This document shows positions 8,495 through 17,700 of a stretch of DNA of 64,000 nucleotides, in pieces. The notes beneath the pieces are model-generated. The model was not told the DNA's origin. It ran no database searches and saw nothing but the letters and a program-made list of their open reading frames with translations. Source of the DNA: Streptomyces sp. CB01635 (GTDB lineage Bacteria > Actinomycetota > Actinomycetes > Streptomycetales > Streptomycetaceae); the NCBI RefSeq assembly GCF_002803065.1, contig NZ_NNBL01000009.1:185526-249525 (forward strand). Reading direction: 5' to 3'. Numbering within the stretch: the first letter of the stretch is position 1; each line of letters begins with the position of its first letter. The translations under genes and the position numbers were made by a program.

Positions 8495-9223
8495 ATGGCC
8501 GACCAGGACGCGGCGAGTGGAGCCGTTGCCGCACAGACGTACCGCAAGCTCGACGACGCGCTGCGCCGAGGCGCCTACCCGCCCGGCCGCCGACTGCCCG
8601 GAGAGCGTGATCTCGCGGCCGCTCTCGGTGTGAGCCGCTCCACGCTGCGCCAGGCCCTGGGCGGGCTCGCGGCCGAGGGACGCCTCGAACGCTCCGCACA
8701 GCGCGGCTGGTTCGTCCCGCGCGAGGCGGTCGGCGAGCCGCCGAGCACGCTGCAGAGTTTCTCCGAGATGGCACGGGCCCGCGGGCTGACCGCGCAGGCC
8801 AGAATCCTGACGCAGAAGGCGCGCCCGGCCGCTTTCGAGGAGGCGGAGCGGCTGCGGATCGCGCCGGCCGCCAGGGTCCTGGAGCTGCGGCGGCTGCGGT
8901 CCATGAACGGAGTGCCGATCTGTGTCGACCTCAGCGTCGTCGCCCACGCGGACGCGCTGGCCTCGTACGACATGACGGACCGCTCGCTGTACGAGGTCCT
9001 GGAAGCGGAGTGCGGGCTGTCCGTGGCGCGCAGCACGTACACGGTACGGGCCGATGCCGCGGACGAGGAGACGGCGGCGCTGCTCGACGTCGAGCCCGGA
9101 GTACCGGTGCTCATCGGCGACGAGGTGGCGTACACAGCGGACGAGACACCGGTGCTGACCGGGCGGGCGGTCTACCGCAGCGACGCGTATCGCTTCCAGG
9201 CGGACCTGTTCCGGCCGGCCTGA
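8495..9223 (+). CDS. GntR-family (HutC/UTRA subfamily) transcriptional regulator
   Basis: A 242-residue protein. ATG 8495 is preferred over the in-frame ATG 8474 because GGAGGGGG lies about 8 nt before it. The winged helix is residues 12-75, with RRLPGERDLAAALGVSRSTL and the wing GRLERSAQRGWFV. The rest is a UTRA ligand domain (ARILTQKARPAAFEEAERLRIAPAARVLELRRLR through LTGRAVYRSDAYRFQADL). UTRA regulators usually sense phosphosugars or amino-sugar phosphates. Position and the shared element suggest it controls the importer (5.2-8.4 kb) and the kinase/GH4/deaminase operon (9.2-12.4 kb). Confidence 0.92.
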   Translation: MADQDAASGAVAAQTYRKLDDALRRGAYPPGRRLPGERDLAAALGVSRSTLRQALGGLAAEGRLERSAQRGWFVPREAVGEPPSTLQSFSEMARARGLTAQARILTQKARPAAFEEAERLRIAPAARVLELRRLRSMNGVPICVDLSVVAHADALASYDMTDRSLYEVLEAECGLSVARSTYTVRADAADEETAALLDVEPGVPVLIGDEVAYTADETPVLTGRAVYRSDAYRFQADLFRPA

Positions 9224-9238
9224 ACACCGCGCAGCGCG

Positions 9239-10249
9239 TCAGGTCGTGAAGAACCCGGGCGGTGGGAGGCCCGCAGCGAGCCGGGCCGCGACCGCGTCCG
9301 TCACCGCGACTCCGTTCTCGCCGAGCGCGTCCAGGGCCGCTCCCGCGACCGGGGGCAGCACCGCCCGGTGCGGTACTGCACCGGGCAGTTCGGCCTCGAG
9401 CGCCGTCCGGAGAGCCGCCGTCACGGGCGAATCCGCGGCCATCAGGACCGAGCCGGACAGTACGACATTCACCGCGCCGTCCCCCTCCGCGAGCCCGGTG
9501 GCGCGGGCGGCGACACCCGCGTACATCGCCAGGCGCCGCCCCTCCTCGCGCACGATCGCCTCCGCCACCGGATCGCCCGCCGCGGCGACCGCCGTGACCA
9601 CCCGGGCGGCACGGGGGCGCGCCGACGGCGGCGCCCCGTTCCCGCGGCGGGTGAACCAGTGGTTGAGCTCCTCCGCCCCCGGCTGGTCGTAGAACTCCAA
9701 CAGCGCCTTGGTCAGTTCGGTCTCCGGGGCCACTCCCAGGTCGGCGAGGAACACCGCCCTCAGTGCCTCGATGACCAGGCCCGAAGCGCCCATCGGGTGC
9801 TGGACCCGGAAGCCCATGTCCCACATGGCGCCGGAGCGCCCGCGAGCGGCGACAGCGGCGGCCGTGCCTGACTGGACGGAGACGCCCACCCCGGACAGCT
9901 CGCCGCAGCGGATCGATGCGTAGCCGTCGTTGAGGACCGTACGGTGGCGCAGCCCCGGGTAGTGGTCCGCGAGCACGCCCTCCCAGAACTCCCGGTCCTC
10001 GGGCCAGTCGACCCCGGCGAGCCGGAACGCCGCGCCCGCGACCGAGGCGCGGCCCGCCCCGGCCCCGGCCAGGGCGTCGCCGATCGCCGCCGTCACCTCG
10101 CGCACCGCGTCGGCCGGGCGCGGCGCCCCGTAGATGTCGCCACAGCCCGCCCGCCCGGCGCCGACGGTCTCTCCGGAGGGCAGGCAGAGCAGCGCGACGG
10201 TCTTGCTGTTGCCGGCGTCGACGCCGAGGTACAGGCCGGATCTGGTCAC
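9239..10249 (-). CDS. BadF/BadG/NagK-like ATPase: probable N-acetylglucosamine-type sugar kinase
   Basis: A 336-residue protein. GTG 10249 overlaps the upstream stop by GTGA, so it is chosen over the longer frame. The first phosphate-binding loop is LYLGVDAGNSKTVALL, and VQSGTAAAVAARG is the second. DMGFRVQHPMGASGLVIEAL matches the glycine-rich middle of the BadF/BcrA ATPase fold, to which the eukaryotic-type GlcNAc kinase belongs. It is third in an operon with a GH4 glycosidase and a NagB-like deaminase, so phosphorylation of an amino sugar or of the freed hexose is the likely role. It is convergent with the GntR gene, 15 nt apart. Confidence 0.82.
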   Translation of the reverse strand: MTRSGLYLGVDAGNSKTVALLCLPSGETVGAGRAGCGDIYGAPRPADAVREVTAAIGDALAGAGAGRASVAGAAFRLAGVDWPEDREFWEGVLADHYPGLRHRTVLNDGYASIRCGELSGVGVSVQSGTAAAVAARGRSGAMWDMGFRVQHPMGASGLVIEALRAVFLADLGVAPETELTKALLEFYDQPGAEELNHWFTRRGNGAPPSARPRAARVVTAVAAAGDPVAEAIVREEGRRLAMYAGVAARATGLAEGDGAVNVVLSGSVLMAADSPVTAALRTALEAELPGAVPHRAVLPPVAGAALDALGENGVAVTDAVAARLAAGLPPPGFFTT

Positions 10250-11547
10250 GGAACTAGCCTCTCGGGCAGCCACGCGCGCTGCGCCACTGCCATCTCGGCG
10301 TACAGCGCCTCCGCGACCGGGAGTGAGGGGACCAGCGGGTTCGCGGCCATGGCGCGTACGGCGTCATCAGGTCCGCCGTCCCAGCCGGCTCGTGCGGCGA
10401 GGATCTGATACTCGGCGAGGGCCTGGGTGATGCCGCGCACGGAGTGCGGGAGCGGGCTCTGCTCCTCCGGGTGGAAGCCCTTCGCGTCGACCGTGCCCCA
10501 GACCTCGACGACCGTGGACTCGTCGAAACCGGGCAGGAATCCGCCGGTGTTGGGGACGTTGAACGGGAGGCGGGCGCCGGTGTCGTTGTAGTAGGCGCTC
10601 ATCGCGTCGATGGCGAGCTCCAGTTCATGGATGCCGCCGCGCGAGCGGGCCGGGTCGAGCCGCGGCTCGACGGAGGCGGCCTGCTCGCGGTAGTGCGCCC
10701 AGTAGTCCGGCACCTCGGACAAGATGTCCTCCGCGCGGGTCGTCGGTGCGTGCCGCAGCTCGCGCAGCCGGTCCTCTCGGAAGTAGTAGTAGAGGAAGTA
10801 GTCCGAGGGGATCGAGCCCATGGTGACGGCGAGGTGCAGGGCGCGCCGGCCGTGCACGTCGTCGGCCGGGGTGTCCTTCATCTGCTCCCAGCGCTCGCGC
10901 AGGAGCGCGATGGCGTCCTCGCCGTCGTACGTCGCCTCCGTGGACCAGCAGTTGTGGTTGACGCCGGCCATTTTCGTCACGAGCAGGTCGGGGTCGAGTC
11001 CCGCGGCACGGGCGATGACGGGCGGGAAGCACATCGGGCCCTCGCAGAACGAGACGATGGGGATGCCGCTGAACTCCGAGACCGCCTGGGAGACGATGTT
11101 GACCGGGTTGGTGTAGTTGAAGATGCGGGCGCGCGGCGCGACGGCGGCCAGGTCCTCGCAGAGCCCGCGCATCACATGGACCGAGCGCAGCGACATCATC
11201 AGGCCGCCGGGGCCTTGCGTCTCCTGGCCGATCACACCGTGCTTGAGGGGTATCCGCTCGTCGAGTGCCCGTGCCTCGAAGCCGCCCGGACGGAAGGAGG
11301 ACAGGACGGCGTCGACGTCGCGTACGCCTTCGCGGCGGTCCGTGGTAGCCGTCACCGTGATGTCGAGACCTTTGGCGCGGGCCATCTTCTCGGTGATCGT
11401 CTTCACGACCTCGAGGCGGTCCGGATCGAGGTCGATCAGCACGAATTCCGAGCCGTCGAAGTTCTCGCCCTGGTGCATGAACGAGGCCATCGTGCCGGGG
11501 GCGCGGGTGGATCCCCCGCCGAGATACGCGATCTTGATACGGGCCAT
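10246..11547 (-). CDS. GH4-family NAD(+)/Mn(2+)-dependent (6-phospho-)glycosidase with atypical signature
   Basis: A 433-residue protein starting at ATG 11547. The NAD-binding loop is IAYLGGGSTRAPG (residues 6-18), FNYTNPVNIV (143-152) is the GH4 core, and metal ligands are expected at C168 and H198 (SFCEGP; AGVNHNCW). GH4 enzymes cleave by an oxidation-elimination mechanism. The residues after the metal cysteine normally track specificity (CDMP, CNVP, CHSV, CHG). Here it reads CEGP, matching none of these, so the substrate is uncertain. The flanking NagB-like and kinase genes suggest an amino-sugar glycoside or its 6-phosphate. Confidence 0.87.
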   Translation of the reverse strand: MARIKIAYLGGGSTRAPGTMASFMHQGENFDGSEFVLIDLDPDRLEVVKTITEKMARAKGLDITVTATTDRREGVRDVDAVLSSFRPGGFEARALDERIPLKHGVIGQETQGPGGLMMSLRSVHVMRGLCEDLAAVAPRARIFNYTNPVNIVSQAVSEFSGIPIVSFCEGPMCFPPVIARAAGLDPDLLVTKMAGVNHNCWSTEATYDGEDAIALLRERWEQMKDTPADDVHGRRALHLAVTMGSIPSDYFLYYYFREDRLRELRHAPTTRAEDILSEVPDYWAHYREQAASVEPRLDPARSRGGIHELELAIDAMSAYYNDTGARLPFNVPNTGGFLPGFDESTVVEVWGTVDAKGFHPEEQSPLPHSVRGITQALAEYQILAARAGWDGGPDDAVRAMAANPLVPSLPVAEALYAEMAVAQRAWLPERLVP

Positions 11548-11591
11548 GCCGAGGTCTCCTTGGACGTGAGGCGTAGGGCGTGGGGTGTTGG

Positions 11592-12389
11592 TCAGAGGGC
11601 GTGCGCCGCGCTTGCGTCGAGAAAAAGGTCGGGGCGGGCGCAGTCGCTGAGGACGGTGGCGGGCCAGTCCGGCTCGTACGACACGGCCGCCGCCAGCCGG
11701 CCCGCGGCCGCCGCCTTGTCGGGGCCGTGGGCCACGAGGACGGTCCGGCGCGACTGTTCCCTGATCGTGCCGACCCCGACCGTCACGCCGTGCAACGGCA
11801 CGTCGTCGAGGCCGTCGAAGGTCGGGAACGTGACGAGGTTGTCGCGGCGCGTCTGCTCCGCGAGCCGGGCCACATGGGTGCGGGTGCCGGCCGGAGTGCC
11901 GGGCGCGTTGAAGGCGACGTGTCCGTCCCCGGCGCCCGTGGCGAGGATGAACAGATCGATGCCGCCGAGGTCTTCGAGGCGCTTGTCGTAACTCTCCGGA
12001 TCGGATGGATCGGGCACCCACAGGCGGTCGGGCTCGATCGAACGGCCCGTGCCCGCAGCGGTGTTAAGCGGTCCGGTGATCTCCTCCCGGCCGAACCGCA
12101 GGCAGGAGTGCGGGAGTCGGTGGTCGACGGGCCGGAACTCCCCCGGCACCGCGCCCTCGACGACGTACTCGTCCATCATCGCCACCGTCAGAGGGCGCAG
12201 GTCGAGTCCGCGCCGCGCGACCTCGCCGGCGAGCGCGCGATAGGTGGTCCGAGCGCTGCGCCCGCCCGGACAGCCCAGGACGTACGGCCTGCCCTCGCGG
12301 GCGGCCTCTTCCAGCCCGTCCGCGACCATCGCCGCGAGGGCGCGTCCGAGGACGTACGGATCGGGGAATACCGTCGGCAACACGCGCAC
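11592..12389 (-). CDS. Glucosamine-6-phosphate deaminase/isomerase-like protein (NagB superfamily)
   Basis: A 265-residue protein. GTG 12389 is chosen because GAAGGAG (complement of 12398-12404) precedes it by 8 nt. MMDEYV (71-76) carries the proton-transfer aspartate. ATGAGDGHVAFNAPGT (150-165) corresponds to the NagB block GxDGHIAFNEP with the catalytic Asp155-Gly-His157, although the usual Glu of NEP is Ala. FVLGCPGGRS-like YVLGCPGGRS (37-46) is the phosphate loop. NagB converts glucosamine-6-P to fructose-6-P and ammonia. It is first in the operon with GH4 and kinase genes. No nagA deacetylase is in the window. Confidence 0.83.
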   Translation of the reverse strand: MRVLPTVFPDPYVLGRALAAMVADGLEEAAREGRPYVLGCPGGRSARTTYRALAGEVARRGLDLRPLTVAMMDEYVVEGAVPGEFRPVDHRLPHSCLRFGREEITGPLNTAAGTGRSIEPDRLWVPDPSDPESYDKRLEDLGGIDLFILATGAGDGHVAFNAPGTPAGTRTHVARLAEQTRRDNLVTFPTFDGLDDVPLHGVTVGVGTIREQSRRTVLVAHGPDKAAAAGRLAAAVSYEPDWPATVLSDCARPDLFLDASAAHAL

Positions 12390-12407
12390 CAGAGCAACTC
12401 CTTCGCA

Positions 12408-12422
12408 GACCAGTTGCACCAG
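12408..12422. promoter_or_regulatory. Candidate GntR operator, copy 2 (GACCAGTTGCACCAG)
   Basis: This is identical to the element at 8419-8433 at 12 of 15 positions, differing only in the three-base spacer (GACCAGTTnnnCCAG). It lies 19 bp upstream of the nagB-like GTG start, next to its ribosome site, a good position for repression of the nagB-GH4-kinase operon. Confidence 0.5.
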
Positions 12423-12707
12423 ATACGCTAACCGGGCTGTTCTCAGCGCGGCAAGGGTGGCGGCACAGCTGATTGATCGTCGCGCAGGCAGCGCCCGGCA
12501 GCACCGGCTCGGCCGGACACACCCCCGGCACTTCAGCCGGGATGCGCGGTCGGCGGGAGAACAAATGGTGGGGCACATGCGTGTCCCCAAGCCAGGCCCG
12601 GTGAAACCGTTCTGGACCGCTACGGGCGTCCTGAAGGATGCCATTATTCGCGCATCGTCTTGACCTGCTGGCTCTCGCGCTCCCCAGGTGAGCCGTGATC
12701 CCTTCTC

Positions 12708-12878
12708 ATGGCGTTGAAACTGCTGCACTGGATCTGTCGGGGACTGCTCGGCGGGCTTGCCCTGCTGCTGCGAAGCCCGGCCTCGAAGGAGGCGGAGATA
12801 CTCGTACTCCGCCACGAGCTCGCGGTACTGCGACGGCAGGCAAAGCGACCAAGACTGTCGTGGGCGGACCGGGCGGTG
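12708..12878 (+). pseudogene. Transposase N-terminal relic (IS3/integrase-core type)
   Basis: An ATG-initiated stretch of 57 codons contains EAEILVLRHELAVLRRQAKR followed by PRLSWADRAV, the standard N-terminus of the Streptomyces integrase-core transposase family also present intact at 39469-40560. After SWADRAV the similarity stops abruptly and no DDE domain follows. It is a dead remnant. Confidence 0.7.
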
Positions 12879-13330
12879 ACTGCCCCATCGGCAGCTGTGA
12901 CCTGCCCAAGGCGCACCGGCTGGCCATTTCGGCCGAGGAGCTGCACCGCTCGTTCCAGTCCCAAAGTCTCGATGCCCCTCCGCCGTGTGTGCCGAAGTCG
13001 GCGCACATAGGTACGGGCATACGACTCTGCGGGTGAGGCCCCGTCCCACACAACGTAGACAGGACAGCGCCGTTGAGGAGGAGGGCAGCCAAGGCGGCCA
13101 CGGATGCGTACCGAACTCGCGGGCCATGTGCACCAGCGCCTCCCGCAGCAGGCTCTGGAGTTCTGCGCGGCCCGTGGCCGGCGCGGCGGTGTACCCCCGC
13201 GCCGCCCCGGGCAGTTCGCCCCCCAAGCAGGTGCCACCCGCCCCCGTACGGTCGGTCGTGTCCTCGACGCCACACCAGCCCCCGGAGCAGGTCGTGTTCC
13301 TCGACGACGGATGTCCGTGGCGCCGCCCCG
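12879..13330. other. Gene-poor stretch after transposase relic
   Basis: Open frames on both strands are short or lack recognisable domains and good ribosome sites. Probably decayed DNA; I see no supported gene here. Confidence 0.4.
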
Positions 13331-13708
13331 TTACTGCTTCTCCTCCATGCGGATGACACGCCGTAGCTCGTCGGCCGCTGTGTGGCTCGCACCCTCGCGC
13401 TGCTCCAGCATCGCCGCCGCGATGGCGTCCAGCTTGCGCTGAACCGCGTGCGCATCACGCCGTTCGGTGTTCGTCAGCAGAGCCAGCAAAAGCAGGTTGC
13501 CGGCCGCCACGACGTCCCCCGCGAAGATCAGCCAGGGCAGCGGCAGGTGCGCAAGGTGTATGGCGACCATGCCGAGGACCAGGAGCACGCACAGGGCGGA
13601 GAACAGTGGCGAGCTGGTGACGTTCGATGCCCGCTCGGAGAAGGCGGCGAACAAGTCGCGCCCGGTGCCGCCCCGCTCGGCGGGATGCTCAGTGGTCATG
13701 CCCTCCAT
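13331..13708 (-). CDS. Short membrane protein resembling the low-affinity iron permease family
   Basis: About 125 residues, starting at ATG 13708 (or ATG 13699, three codons later). The N-terminal half is soluble (RDLFAAFSERASNVTSSPLF) and is followed by two membrane segments, ALCVLLVLGMVAIHLAHL and WLIFAGDVVAAGNLLLLALL. The cytoplasmic end NTERRDAHAVQRKLDAIAAAMLE closely resembles the conserved end of bacterial iron-permease-family proteins (NTQNRD..A.Q.KLDELI). Transport activity is not established for these short members. It has no operon partners and sits between transposon fossils. Confidence 0.65.
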   Translation of the reverse strand: MEGMTTEHPAERGGTGRDLFAAFSERASNVTSSPLFSALCVLLVLGMVAIHLAHLPLPWLIFAGDVVAAGNLLLLALLTNTERRDAHAVQRKLDAIAAAMLEQREGASHTAADELRRVIRMEEKQ

Positions 13709-14345
13709 GCTCCCTGCCCGGCACCCGCCGGTGCGGGACCCTGGCCGGACTTGCCGACGATGCCCCCACACGCGAGTTGCGCCGTGTCCGCCCGGCGGGC
13801 GCGGCCTTGGTAGTGGTGCGCTCGCGTATTCAAGTATCGCCGGTTCTGGCGCTTGGGAGACGGGGCAGTGACTGTGCGCGTTCCCCGGAAGGCAGGGATT
13901 GCGTACGGTCAGGGCCGCAGGAGCCTGACCGCAAGGAAGCACGGAGCCTGGCGGAGCTTGTTGTAGGCCGTTTCGTCGAGTTCTCGCAGGCCGGGCGTCG
14001 GGCGAGGCTCGATGAGAGCCTGCCCGCGACCAGCGAGGCGATGTCATGCGGTCGATGACCATGCTCATGGGACGCCGTCTGGCCCGACGCCGACCGCCCT
14101 CACCCGCCTCCTGGTAGAGCTTGGCGAGCGGCCTGCACACCCGGCAGGTGCCGGACAGGCGCGGTTAGGGCTGCGGAGTCATTCGGCATCACCTGTCGCG
14201 GGTGTTCTGGGGCTGCTGGTGCGGGCGGGATCGCGCCAGGGCCGCACGCAGCAAAACCCATAAGATGATCAGTTGTTGCTGTCAAGAGTCGCCACCACTC
14301 TCTCGGCCGGAGGCGGTGGGGCCCCAATTCTGCGGTCTGCGCGAG
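13709..14345. other. Intergenic stretch without supported genes
   Basis: No frame here has family features or a convincing start. It is probably decayed DNA between the small membrane protein and a transposase fossil. Confidence 0.4.
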
Positions 14346-14462
14346 CTATTGAACGTCAGAGGCGATCAGCCCCTCGGCGTCGGCCCAGGCCTGCAGCTGC
14401 TCGACGATGCGGTGCCAGGTACCGCCCCGCCGCCAACGTCGGAACAGGGCGAAGCTGGCGAG
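14346..14462 (-). pseudogene. IS5-family transposase fragment
   Basis: The minus strand reads FRRWRRGGTWHRIVEQLQAW followed by ADAEGLIASDVQ and a stop at 14346-14348. Intact Streptomyces IS5-type transposases have F.RW.RDGTW..I...LQA.ADA.GLI.W.VSVDST here. Only this short block survives and no catalytic residues remain. Confidence 0.65.
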
Positions 14463-14636
14463 ATGCTGCTCGACCGCGCCGCGCCGCGGGCATGCTCCCC
14501 GCGGGCGGCACCGTGCAGGGCGCGCTGTGCGATGGAACTGGTGGAGCCGTCGCCCCGGCCCCAACTAAGACGCCAGGCAGGCCAGTTGGCATGCGAAAGG
14601 GCCGGGCAGTCCCCCACGCCGCCCGGCCGGATCTGA

Positions 14637-14688
14637 CCGGTCCGCCGGGCTGTCCCTACTCCCGCAGGAGGACCGCCCGGCGGACCGG
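14637..14688. terminator. Inverted repeat downstream of the protease gene
   Basis: CCGGTCCGCCGGGC (14637-14650) pairs perfectly with GCCCGGCGGACCGG (14675-14688) across a 24-nt loop, 33 bp beyond the protease stop. A smaller repeat, GGCCGGGC/GCCCGGCC (14600-14607/14621-14628), follows. Together they make a plausible transcription end. Confidence 0.6.
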
Positions 14689-14720
14689 AGTGCAGTACAT
14701 GTGCGCCACCGTGTCCGTGT

Positions 14721-17700
14721 TCAGCGCACGTCGTAGGCGCGGGTCACGGTCTGTGTGACGGAGGCGCCCTTGTCGTCCTTCAGCTCCGACTTGAGCGTGA
14801 CCTGTTGGCTGGAGGCGCCCAAGTGGTTCACGGTGGCAACCCACTTGCCGCCCTTCTTCTCGGTCTTCGCCGCGGTCCAGGTCGTGCCGCCGTCGTAGGA
14901 GTACGACAGCTTCGCCGACGTGATCTCGCCCGGCGTGTAGCCGGCCTGGCCGCTGGCGGACAGGGTGATGGACTGTCCGTCCCGGGCCGCGAGGGTCTTC
15001 ATGGCGTCCTCGGGGATCGCGTACCTGGGGAAGAGCAGCGGGATGCTCTGCGAGTAGGCGTTCGGGTTCTCCTTCGACGTGAAGCCGAAGACCGTCGTGG
15101 TCCTGGTGGACCGCTTGAAGAACGTCGCAGGCTGGCCGCCCTTGGAGGTGGTGAGCTCAAGCTCGTAGGACGCCCCGTCGGACGGCACCGTGAAGACGCC
15201 GTACGGGAAAAACTTCGAGCCGACCTGCGCGCCGTCGCGGCGCAGCCGGACGTTGCCGGAGTCACCGAACGAGCCGGGGAGGCCGGTGTGGCTGCCGTCG
15301 CGCCAGAACGCCCTGCTGAAGTCGACTCCGATCAGGTTGCCCTGTCGCTCCGCGACGAGGGAGTCACGGCCGTCATCGGTGCGTGGCGCGGCTGCCGAGA
15401 GGACGCCGTCGTACCACTTCTCGCTGGTGTGTTCGCCCTTCTCATAGACGGTGGGCAGGCCCTGCATGAACTCGCCGAACGGCATCGAGCTGGAGACCCC
15501 ACGGTCCCAGACGGCCCGGTCGCCGGTGTAGTACTCGGTGCGCTCGCCGGGCACCGCGAACCGCTCGAACGCGGCGGCCGAGCCGGAGATCCCCGAGTCG
15601 AAGGTGCCTGTCGTCATGTCCGCGAAGTCGGTGGCGACACCGGCTGCCGTGTACGAGGCATCGACGCGGGCCAGGTCCTTGTCGCGGGCGGTGTAGGTGC
15701 GGTCCGAGACGACCGGTCCGTCCTCGGTGTACGCCAGGTTGTAGAGGTACGGCGTCGTGCCCGCGGCCTGCCAGGAGACCTTGCCGAGCTGCGCGGCGAG
15801 CGCCTTGCCCTCGGCTGCGGGCAGGCTCAGGATCGGCAGGGGCGCAACGGCGAAGCCGGTGTTCGGCGTCCAGCGGACCTCGGAGTCGTGGTACACGATG
15901 ACGGCGATCGCGCCCGCCGCCTGGGCCGCCCTGGCCGGCGTGAAGACGTCCGCGTCGGTGTCGGCCAGCTTCACCAGGGCGATCTTGCCCTTGACGTCGG
16001 CGGCGGCGATCTCGTCGGCGGTGCCCGAGCCCGCGCTGACGACCTCGGCGGAGCCGGTGCCGTTGAGGTTGGCGCCGCCGGTGGACGCGGCGTACGGGTG
16101 CAGGCTGGTGCCGTCGGCGGTCTTCAGCTCGCGGATCAGCGGGGCGGCGTTGCGCCAGATGCTGGAGAAGGAGAAGTCGCCGTCGGTGGCCCTCCCCTGG
16201 ATGTCGGCGTAGTAGCCGCGCAGGGCGCGGCCGCCGGTGATGGTGCCGGAGTGCACCCAGTAGTCGTCGAAGGAGCGGGCGTAGCCGAGGACGGCGCCGC
16301 GCGTCTCCGTCTTCTTGTCCTGGGTGACGGCCTTGAGGCGGTGCGCCTTGCGGGCGTCCAGGACGACGGTGGTGTCCTTGGTGAGCCGCAGCTGCGGGCG
16401 GCCCAGGTAGGTGATCGAGTCGTACAGCTTGGCGCCCTCGCCCGCGTCAGGCGTGGTGACGAACGCCGACAGCTCATACGCACCCGCGCGGACCTCGAAG
16501 GTCTGCTCCTCGGCGCCGTTGTTGGCGACGCGCACCGCGGAGACGTCGTCGGTGCCGACCACGTCGAGGCTGGAGGCGCCGAGCGCCGGGTTGCCGCCCC
16601 GGTCGATGAGCTTGACGGTCAGCTTGACCGTCTTCGGCTCGACGTACAGCGAGAACGGCGTGGAGACGTGGACGCCGCCGGGCCCGGTGGCCAGGACGCG
16701 GCCGGTGACGTCGCCGTACTGGGCGGCCTTGAGGTCCGCGGTCGGGTCGACGGTGAGGGGGACCTTGACGGTCTCGCCCGCCGGGACGGTGACCGTGCGG
16801 CGGCCGAGCTTGGCGACGGCGCTCTCGACCTCGGAGCCGTCGTTGCCGGTGACGCCGTCGACCTTCAGCGTCAACTGCACCGCTCTGTCACCGGTGTTGG
16901 TGTACGGCATCTCGACGGTGGTGGGGTCGCCCTTGGACTGCGGCCATGAGTACGAGCCCGCCTGCACGGAGCCCGCACCGAGCACGGTCTGCTTCAGCGC
17001 CTGGTCCACGCGCATCGAACCGCCGCCGGTCTCGCGCACGTCGCCGGAGATGTCGGTCTTGGCGGAGGAGACGAGGGCCTGCTTGATGCGCTGCCCGTCC
17101 CAGTCGGGGTGCTTCTGCTTCAACAGGGCTGCCGCGCCCGCGACATGGGGCGTCGCCATCGACGTACCGGACATGGTGGTGTACGCGTAGACGCCGGTGC
17201 CACCGGCGGCCGCGGCCTTGATGTTCACGCCCGGCGCGGCGATCTCCGGCTTGAGGGTGTGCGAGCCGAGGACAGGGCCGCGCGACGAGAAGTTCGCGGT
17301 GTCGTCCTGCGCGTCGACGGCGCCGACGGTCAGCACGTCGGGGGCGCAGCCCGGCGCCGCGACGGTGTTGCCCTTGGGGCCCGAGTTGCCCGCGGCGATC
17401 ACGAACAGGGAGTCCGTGCTCTTCGCGATTTCCTCGGCGGCGACGCCCATCGGATCGGAGCAGTCGCCGACCTCGGTGGAGCCGAGGCTCATGGAGATGA
17501 CGTCGGCATGCTGGTCGACGGCCCACTGCATGCCCGCGATGATCCCGGAGGTGGAACCGGAGCCGTTGTCGCCGAGGACTTTGCCGATGAGCAGGTCCGC
17601 GTCGGGGGCGACGCCCTGTTCCTTGCCGCCGGACGCGGCACCGGTGCCGGCGACGGTGGAGGCGACGTGCGAGCCGTGACCCTGCTGGTCGTCGGTGCCG

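Noticed and set aside
10444..11991. 515-codon plus-strand frame opposite the GH4 gene
   Set aside because: It lies opposite GH4 and NagB with clear catalytic motifs and has no domain of its own.
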